Positions 57,311-64,000 of a stretch of 64,000 bases of DNA are shown piece by piece. Both the position numbers and the translations under genes were made by a program. A model generated the notes under the pieces. It had not been told where the DNA came from, searched no databases, and worked only from the letters and a program-made list of their open reading frames with translations. Within the stretch, counting starts at the first letter, position 1, and each line of letters begins with the position of its first letter. Origin of the DNA: Rhizophagus irregularis (Eukaryota > Glomeromycota > Glomeromycetes > Glomerales > Glomeraceae); contig NC_089436.1 of the NCBI RefSeq assembly GCF_026210795.1, positions 930,001-994,000 of the forward strand, read 5' to 3'.

Positions 57311-58276
57311 TCTATCACACTTTAGTCACTTTACGATAATGCAGAAAAATGCTATAAGAAAATTACGTTATGTAAGAATGGTAGAATAATTTTCCTTTTT
57401 ATATAATTTCAGCCAGAAATTATACCTTTAATATTATTATCATGCTATTTCATTTAAATTTTTTATTATTATAAACTAATTTAGCAATAATTACGATTTT
57501 GTATCAAATAAAGGTAAACGGAATAGCATATGCAATTTGTTACGGAATATACGTAAAGAAATAACCAGTTGTTGAACTGATTTTAAATTATTGATAAATC
57601 TAAAAAAGATAATGTAATAGTGAAATGTTCCCATGTACGCGAGGTACCAACAAAAAATGATTATCTGTTATCATATGTAAGAGATATATGCTGAAAATGC
57701 AAAAAAAGAAAGAACAGTATTGTTTAAAAATATATATATATGGTGCATAACATCTAAAGACATCAAATAAAATTAGTGATTTTAAAATGTTAACTACTTA
57801 ATAAAATTTTATGATAATTGAAAATATAAACCGATAATATTATACTTTAAGTTCTTCTCTTTCGAATTATCAGATTATTTTTTCCATAACTGTCATATTT
57901 CAGGAGCTATTAAGATTTAAAGTTGATGTATTTTCATATTAATTTATATAATTTTATATGTAAATGGGAAAAATTTGGAATTTTTAATCACGTGAAAATG
58001 ATTTTAACCAATCATATTAATTTAATTTATAATACATAAAATGATCAATATCTTTATTACCAAATTTAGTAATAATCTAACTTTATTTAGTAATGATCTA
58101 ACTATATTTAGTAATGATCGGCATAAAAATAAATTTCGGACTATTGATGCCTTTAGGTGTTATGCACCATACACACGAATTTTCCCCAAGGTCCAAACAC
58201 AGAATTTTTCATTTCAGACAAAATTCGTTGACCTCGAAAGTGAAATTATTATAAAACTCTTTGCTTAATTTAAAAC
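57311..58276. other. Intergenic, nothing recognised
   Basis: AT-rich. A short threefold repeat TAGTAATGATCTAACT(A/T)TATT at about 58065-58120. A 75-codon frame there is low complexity and not supported. Confidence 0.35.
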
Positions 58277-60240
58277 ATGTCTACAGGTATTTATGAAATG
58301 AAAGTTGTATAAATAAATAAATAATGATTTGAAAAATAAAGTATTGAATACTACTATACTTTTAGTCGAAAACGCGTTACTTCAGTTAGAATCTAAAAGA
58401 AATCTCTGGGATAAACACTCTTTCCTTGCGGACCTTTTTAGGGATCATAGCCAGACATTCTGTAAAATTGTTAATAAACTGGTAAAACGTTATCTAATTC
58501 TATTATATCATTTATTTATTTTTACTTGGAAAGTTGAGATTGAAAAAAAACTTTTTATTATTAGGATGATCATCTTATCTATGTTTCAGAACATCAAGTG
58601 ATCTATCAAGATTGGATAAACTGGAACAACGAATCATAAACTCAATTATCGGAGATGATTTGTTGTCTCCACAAATTGCAGTGATCAATAATTGCCAAGA
58701 TTTTGTCGACAAGTTTGTTGTAAAACTTCATAGCCATTTGAAAATAGCAGGAATTAATATTGGGAACGCTTTACCAATTACTGTTGATCTTAAAAGTATC
58801 GATGAACTGGATAAGATCATCAAGTTGTTGATTGGATTATATCCTAAGCTACATATTCTATATATTGATAGAAATGTGGGTACCATTTTAATTGCAAGAT
58901 ATTTTTTTTTTTACAAAAGTTTTAAGTTTTATTAATTTTTTTTTTTATCTTTAGAATTCAATTGTAATGTTTCTTAGTTCAGATAGAAGTATTTCCGATG
59001 ATGTTCTTGAATTTTTTGAAAAATGTTATCCTGATACAAATTCAAAGACATTGAAGGCATTGACCTGGCGGATAAAAGTTTGTATAACACATTTCAAAGA
59101 AATTGTTAATTGATTTTACATTAATTGACATTCATTTTTGTTCTTTTTTTTTTCATTTGATAGGATGATTTATATCATTCCTATGGTGGTGTTGGCCATC
59201 GACATGGATCAAGTTTAAAAGAAGTTATAGAACTTATCAAAGCCATTCCTGGCAAACCATTCTCTTTACCAGCTGTTTCTGGTGATAAATCAAGTTATAA
59301 AGTAATAGAATTAGATGGAAGGTGGATCAAAAAAAGAAAGCCTGAGGATGAACCTAAATTCAAACAAATAACTATCACTAAAATTGAAATTACCGAATAT
59401 TATAAAGAGTTGGTTTTTAAAAAGCTTCAAATGAATGCGATCATTGATGATGTTAACAACATTAAATATTCTCAAAAGAGCGATAGTTCATTACCCTTAT
59501 ATGATATAATCATTAATGAACAACTTCAACTTAAAAAAATCGAACTAGGCAAAACGTTCGAAGAATCTATTGAATGTCGTACTGGAAAAAACATCGGATT
59601 AGATTTGTTAATTTAGGAGACCGTATTTGTTATGGTTTACTTGGAAACCTTTTTTAATTGTTACCATGATGAATGGAAAGATGTTTATGAAAGAGCAAAA
59701 AAATGGATTGATGGTAAACTCGGTCTTTTCAAACAATTCGATCAATTAAAAGTTACTTGTATGGATTACTTGATCGAACTTGGTATAGAATTTAATAAAA
59801 AGCCAATGTTCATTCACACGTTTGAAATAAAAGATGATGAAATTGAACCTGTTTATAAAAGTTTAAAAGATCAAAACGATCTCAATCGCTTACTCGAATC
59901 TGTGTCAGAAAAAGATAGAATTGTTAGTGTCGCTTCTGGAAAATTTAAAATAACGTTTGATGATAAAACCATTGAAGCTCTTAAGTATTATATTGATGCT
60001 TTAGGCGCAAGACGTTTTGATAAAGAGGTTTTGGTCTCTTTTTTTGCTATCGTCTTTTTGGATACTTTTTTAAAAGATGATAATAAATCTAAATCTAAAC
60101 GGGAATCAGCAAGAAATAAGATTCATAATAAGGTGCAAAATACTGAATTAGCAGAAAGTTTAACCAGAGCCTGTGAACAATATTTAAGGAAACAGGTTTA
60201 CGACTTTTTTATGGAAAATGATTTAATGATAGTTTTTTAA
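58277..60240 (+). pseudogene. Multi-exon orphan gene with one frameshift and one stop
   Basis: Suggested exons: 58277-58286 (MST), 58366-58481, 58565-58875, 58955-59077, 59164-60240, all with GT-AG borders. Two lesions break it: a frameshift right after the third exon starts (about 58570; the intended frame is SSYLCFRTSSDLSRLDKLEQ) and a TAG at 59614-59616, after which the same frame continues ETVFVMVYLETFF to the TAA at 60240. Without them the protein would be about 570 aa. Readable blocks include GDDLLSPQIAVINNCQDFVD, GGVGHRHGSSLKEVIELIK, AIPGKPFSLPAVSGDKSSYK and a helical C-terminus. I do not recognise the domain. Either a young pseudogene or two sequence errors. Confidence 0.6.
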
Positions 60241-60325
60241 ATTTATATCGTATTTTATACTTTTATTTCTATACTTTTCTAAATTATTATTTAGCGAATC
60301 TTTGATATTATGTAACTGATAACAT

Positions 60326-60550
60326 TTAAATAAATTCAAATTTATAACCTATTTTTTTAAATGCTATTTTTCTTGGTAAAATTCGTTCAGAACTAATAAC
60401 ATAAATAACAAATCCTCCGAGAATACTAATTCCATGATTACCAGAAACCTGGTTAGCAGTCACGTGTTCGACGCCCAATATTTTTGAATTCGTATCTATC
60501 TTGTGACGACATTTTTTACAAAAATCAGTCTCGAAATAGTTTGGAATAAA
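60326..60550 (-). pseudogene. Possible last exon of a minus-strand gene, unrecognised
   Basis: An open minus-strand frame runs from a TAA at 60551-60553 to the TAA at 60326-60328. It reads ETDFCKKCRHKIDTNSKILG, then HVTANQVSGNHGISILGGF and VIYVISSERILPRKIAF. A CxxC pair and protein-like composition make it more than noise. It has no start codon, and an AG lies just before ACTGATTTTTG, suggesting an exon. Upstream exons were not found. Confidence 0.35.
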
Positions 60551-60642
60551 TTAATCGAGACATTTGTGCAATGTATCTGCGAGTATACAATGATTGACTA
60601 AATCATTTCTTAAGATGTTAAAAATATTTTATTTTGTTTCGT

Positions 60643-60670
60643 ATTTATTTTATTTTATTTTATTTTATTT
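60643..60670. repeat. (TTTTA)n microsatellite
   Basis: About five TTTTA units. Confidence 0.8.
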
Positions 60671-60999
60671 GAAGTGCTAACAACCAAAAATTTGCTAATG
60701 TATTTTGGTCTTGTAGGACATTACATAATATTAATTTATTAACAATAAATTGTAGAAATTTAATTATAAAATACAGTACATTACAAATACATTATCTAAT
60801 GTTCCTCTTGTTATAATTGGATAGCCACGGATTTTTAAGCGATCAATGTACTAAATTTCCATTGACATAGCGCCCCTGGTGATACAACTATAACAAGGTG
60901 GGAACCTGATTTGGACAATGGTATCAATCAAGTCGGAGCTAATTCTTCCCTACAAAAACAAGTTAAAAGCCATTTTTTTAAAGGTTTCCCATGCATCCA
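60671..60999. other. Intergenic, nothing recognised
   Basis: Contains CTTGTTATAATTGGATA and ACAACTATAACAAGGTGGGAA words distantly like the 172-bp MITE interior, possibly a decayed copy. No gene. Confidence 0.3.
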
Positions 61000-61610
61000 G
61001 ATTCACCTAAAAAAGAAAGTGTTGAAATGTTAACGGACGTTTTGTTAAAATAATAAGTTGACTCAAAGAAAAACCCACTCACCAAATTCTTATGCGTCTA
61101 AAGAAATCCGAAGAAACAACCATCTAAAAAAAGGGATGAATGAAACATTAGGAAACATTTTATTAAGAGAAATGAATTAAATGATTTCTCACTGAGATCC
61201 CATGACTCTAGTGTCCGTACTATCATAATATCAAATGATCTTACAAAGGTACTATACTGTATACAGGACGCTTGTCTTTAATTCAATCAACTCAGCTTAA
61301 ATCAACCTTCATATAATCAATCCTATGATAGTACCTCATAGATCTGCCTAAAAAAAAATGAAATATTAATAACCGTTTTGTTAAAGAAACAAAGAAAAAC
61401 TTACTGAATTCATGTACAAAAAGCCAAAGAACTAACTGTCTATTAAAGAAAGAGAACAAACTGTCAGTTAATGTAAATTAGAAGTCGGAGTAAAGAAGAA
61501 AAAGTAATAATTTGCACTTACCAAAATTTCACGTCCAAAGAAACCTAAAGAACCGCCTAGCTAAAAAAATGTAAAATGTTAATAATACTCATTTAAAGAA
61601 GGATAAAATA
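61000..61610 (-). repeat. Array of micro-exon-like units
   Basis: Minus-strand segments preceded by TTTTTTAG or TTTAATAG and followed by GTAAGT or GTGAGT. Examples are the segment ending GGACGTGAAATTTTG before GTAAGT (61521), one ending GTACATGAATTCA (61405), one ending GACGCATAAGAATTTG before GTGAGT (61083), and a longer one of about 155 bases (61200-61345). Intron-like parts contain ATTAACATTTTA or AACGTCCGTTAACATTTC words. The layout is the same as the three other arrays. Confidence 0.6.
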
Positions 61611-61886
61611 AATAAAAAAATTGCACATACTGAAATCTTGCGTCAAAAAATTTTTTTTAAAAAGGAAGTTTTGATAGTTTGATCGAAACTTTTAAAGGTT
61701 TTGATCAAATCGAAACTTTTTATTTTTTTTTTTAAGAGTTTTATTAAAACTTTTTTAACAATTATTTTTTTTATAATTATCGTTAAGCCCTGTGAAACGA
61801 TCTGTGCAGCCAGTGTGCAGCAGTGATCGGACTCAGCGCACAAAAAGTTTTTAGAAAAATTGAAAAATACTGAAATCTGCAGTAAA

Positions 61887-62030
61887 ATGTCCGAAATCAT
61901 TCAAGATTTAAAAATTCACGTTGTCGATCCTATTCATGGAATATATGTGATCGACAACGTGCATGCAGCGGGTCAAGATGTGGTGATGATCACGTGTAAA
62001 GTTCAACTATTAAGGTCATCAAATAAATAG
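61887..62030 (+). CDS. Small open frame or first exon, unrecognised
   Basis: ATG 61887 opens 47 codons: MSEIIQDLKIHVVDPIHGIY, then VIDNVHAAGQDVVMITCKVQ, then LLRSSNK and stop. It could instead be the first exon of the gene continuing at 62293 and beyond. Bases 61917-61961 within it form a strong hairpin (13-base arms CACGTTGTCGATC). A short retroposon has since inserted downstream. Evidence is protein-like composition only. Confidence 0.35.
   Translation: MSEIIQDLKIHVVDPIHGIYVIDNVHAAGQDVVMITCKVQLLRSSNK
61917..61961. repeat. Perfect 13-bp hairpin, 19-base loop
   Basis: CACGTTGTCGATC at 61917-61929 is the exact complement of 61949-61961. It lies within the small open frame, where it encodes the similar words HVVDP and VIDNV. 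Confidence 0.6.
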
Positions 62031-62057
62031 TTTCTTAGTAGATTTCTTTAGTGATTT

Positions 62058-62203
62058 TTTTAATAACGGGCAGGGCGACTTCTTCTGGCTCCTCTAGAGA
62101 GGTTGGGCACTATCTTTAATCTAGGATTTATTAGACTAGTAGTTTATGTTTGTCCTTATGTATTGTTAAGCTCCAGTCGTGTCTATATCTTAAAAATAAA
62201 AAA
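62058..62203 (+). mobile_element. Short retroposon (146 bp) with 16-bp target duplication
   Basis: ATTTCTTTAGTGATTT occurs directly before (62042-62057) and after (62204-62219). The insert ends in an A-rich tail (TTAAAAATAAAAAAA) and includes a hairpin-prone GGCTCCTCTAGAGAGGTTGG. A-tail plus variable-length target duplication indicates target-primed reverse transcription, either a 5'-truncated LINE 3' end or a SINE. Confidence 0.8.
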
Positions 62204-62292
62204 ATTTCTTTAGTGATTTCTTCATGTGATCCCTTAGTCCAACGCGTCCAATTTAACTATAAAATAAAATAAAAATTCCTTAGCCCAATATA

Positions 62293-64000
62293 ATGGCTAA
62301 TTACTTTGACGAAACCGAAGTTGAGCCTGGGATATTTTTCAATACCATAAAATTGGATTAGCACTTACAAAGAGGAACCCGAAAAGCTTACTTATAACAA
62401 GTCCTCTGACAAACTCTTCAAAACTCTCCGTGATATTGTTGATAAAAGTTCAGATGACACGATGACAAGATAATTAGAAAAGCTCACGCTCTTTTGTCAA
62501 CTAGCAAAGGTAAGAATAATTATATTATATTTTGCGGGTGCGGGCGCTGCTTCAGGATAAGAGTCTCCATATGAACTTTTTCATCACAACAAGGAGGTGC
62601 AGCTGTTCGGTGTTCCTCTGATGGACTGTTCGTCCGTTGTGTCGCAGCTACGAGCGAATGGAGATTCTAAATAGCCATTTGATTATCTACGACTAGGAAG
62701 TGCAGCTGTTCGGTGCTCCTTCGATGAACTGTTCGTTTGTCGTAGCCTGCTGCAGCCCAGAGCTTTAGCTTTAGTGAGATACAGAAAGATCAGGAAGACT
62801 TTCCGAACTAATGGCCTTCTTTTTTTGTGATTTTAGAACCAACGTAAAAGTGGTAACGATATAGACAAACTGTCTGTGGCTCATTGTCGAAAACGAGACG
62901 CGTATTCTTTGGATAGAACAGAAAAGACGGATTTGGAACTTCATAAGGTAAAACTTCAATATTAACTGTATAGATACGGAACTGACTACAATTGTATTTG
63001 TAATAGTATAGATTAATGGTGTTATTCAAGCTGTAACGCACGTCCAGTGCTACGCTGATGCTCTGAGTGATGGTGTAATTGCAAACCTGGAACTTGCATC
63101 CGAACCCATAACATCAGCGAGAAGAGTAAGATGTTATTTATGTTTTTTTTACACCTTTTGTTCTGCATCTATAAATTGTACATTACTAACGAATGAATGT
63201 GAATTTCAAGAATGAAAGAAAACGACCAGCCGAGGAATCTTTTACAACCATCACTCCTCCTCCCAACCTTCACAGTCACACTCCTCCTCCCCTCCAAGTT
63301 ATAACTACATGTATAATTCTTATAATGAAGAATAGACCGAAGTTGAGGATACATCAATTGAGGCCTCTCCAGTAATTTTTTTTTCGTTTTATTTGTCGTA
63401 TGATTTGCATAAGCTCGTTTCTAATTTGTATTGCTCTTTAAAGTCAAACGATCGTTATGAATCTGATGTAAGGATTACACGTGAGGTCGACAATAGTCCT
63501 TTTATAGCACAGACAGGGGAAGATTCAACGAAATACAAGGTTAGTGTTAATCGATGATAACATAATCTTTCAAAAACATTGCCACAATTTTGGCATTGAC
63601 TAATTTGGTTCATATTACTCAAGTTTGTCTTGTCATGGAGTCACGCGATTGATAAAGTTGTCATAAATAATGTATCTGAAAATGACGTAAGCATTGAGAA
63701 ATATTGTTTTGTGGTATTTTTATCCTGATATATTCTGATCCTGTCCTCTTTTTGTATAGTGGGTAACACAAAATGGACACAACATCTCTACCGATTTTCG
63801 TAATTTTCAGTTAAAGTCGATTGAAAAATTGAAAACTAATCCGACTTTATCATATGCAAAAGAAATTAGTTTGATATTGTAAGTATTTTTCTATGCAAGA
63901 CTACGGAATTTTGATTAAACTTTATATATACTATTTACAGGTGCCTATCGTCGATTATGTACTGTGAATTTAAACCAGAATACCTTGAATGTTCTGAAAA
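62293..64000 (+). pseudogene. Multi-exon gene running off the window, some lesions
   Basis: Splice-bounded exons: 62837-62947 (KRDAYSLDRTEKTDLELHK), 63012-63125 (INGVIQAVTHVQCYADALSD), one from 63211 that is Pro/Ser/His-rich, one ending 63539 (ending EDSTKYK), 63624-63686 (FVLSWSHAIDKVVINNVSEN), 63760-63878 (WVTQNGHNISTDFRNFQLKS) and 63941 onward (SSIMYCEFKPEYLECSE). Most joins keep frame. A first part at 62293 (MANYFDETEVEPGIFFNTIK) needs a frameshift and passes a TAA at 62470. The exon at 63211 also needs a frameshift and passes a TAG. The family is not recognised. It may be a decaying gene, or my first exons may be wrong. Confidence 0.5.
62594..62752. repeat. Duplicated GC-richer segment in an intron
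   Basis: GTGCAGCTGTTCGGTG(T/C)TCCT followed by GA(T/A)GxACTGTTCGT occurs at about 62596 and 62699, 103 bases apart. It lies between the exon near 62515 and the exon at 62837. Confidence 0.6.

Noticed and set aside
1-64000. tRNA or rRNA genes
   Set aside because: A scan by eye for the GGTTCGAxxCC arm with a pairable acceptor, and for rRNA-like conserved words, gave no convincing candidate. A covariance-model search would be decisive.
1-64000. Bacterial or organellar origin
   Set aside because: Multiple genes have short GT-AG introns and eukaryotic transposons with host duplications are everywhere.

Overview
The window is AT-rich eukaryotic DNA that looks like the nuclear genome of an arbuscular mycorrhizal fungus (Glomeromycotina, Rhizophagus-like). 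Reasons: short GT-AG introns of about 55-90 bases, very low GC between genes, tyrosine-kinase-like proteins with a CxxC...CxxC N-terminus, Crypton-type tyrosine recombinases, MULE transposases with a SWIM-like C-terminus, the coiled-coil family starting MESEIDLLRQENARL, and dense nested transposons. The taxonomic call rests on recognising families, not on a search.

Layout. 1-746 is the 3' part of a gene with a possible nuclease-like core. 1.3-6.0 kb is a decayed MULE-type transposase gene on the minus strand, split near its stop codon by a 2.76 kb hAT transposon with perfect 8-bp target duplications. 6.0-12.6 kb is AT-rich and holds several short inverted-repeat elements plus a decayed, poly(A)-tailed retroelement with its own nested element. 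13.2-15.7 kb carries two tandem paralogous genes, each ending in a small exon that encodes a membrane tail. 18.0-30.2 kb is a large inverted duplication: each arm has a kinase-like gene that has lost the catalytic aspartate, and the unique centre holds a seven-helix receptor-like gene.

32.3-39.3 kb and 41.6-43.7 kb are two degenerate copies, in opposite orientation, of one unrecognised gene family. Each is broken by a different transposon: a 5.6 kb CACTG-ended element and a 765-bp element with 10-bp duplications. The 5.6 kb element contains an apparently intact Tc1/mariner transposon. 44.9-45.7 kb and 54.0-55.5 kb are Crypton-like recombinase pseudogenes. 48.0-48.7 kb is a two-exon glutathione S-transferase that looks fully intact. 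50.2-52 kb holds decayed family genes, 52.2-53.8 kb a repeat array, 58.3-60.2 kb a multi-exon orphan gene with two lesions, and 61.9-64 kb a multi-exon gene running off the window.

The strongest unexplained signal is a set of four arrays (33.7-35.5, 49.3-49.7, 55.8-56.6 and 61.0-61.6 kb) of 30-50 base micro-exon-like units, mostly bounded by good splice sites. Two of the arrays lie inside transposons. The genes likely to be functional are the two tail-anchored paralogs, the two kinase-like genes, the receptor-like gene, the glutathione S-transferase and the Tc1 transposase. Most other coding sequence is decayed. No tRNA, rRNA or CRISPR array was seen.
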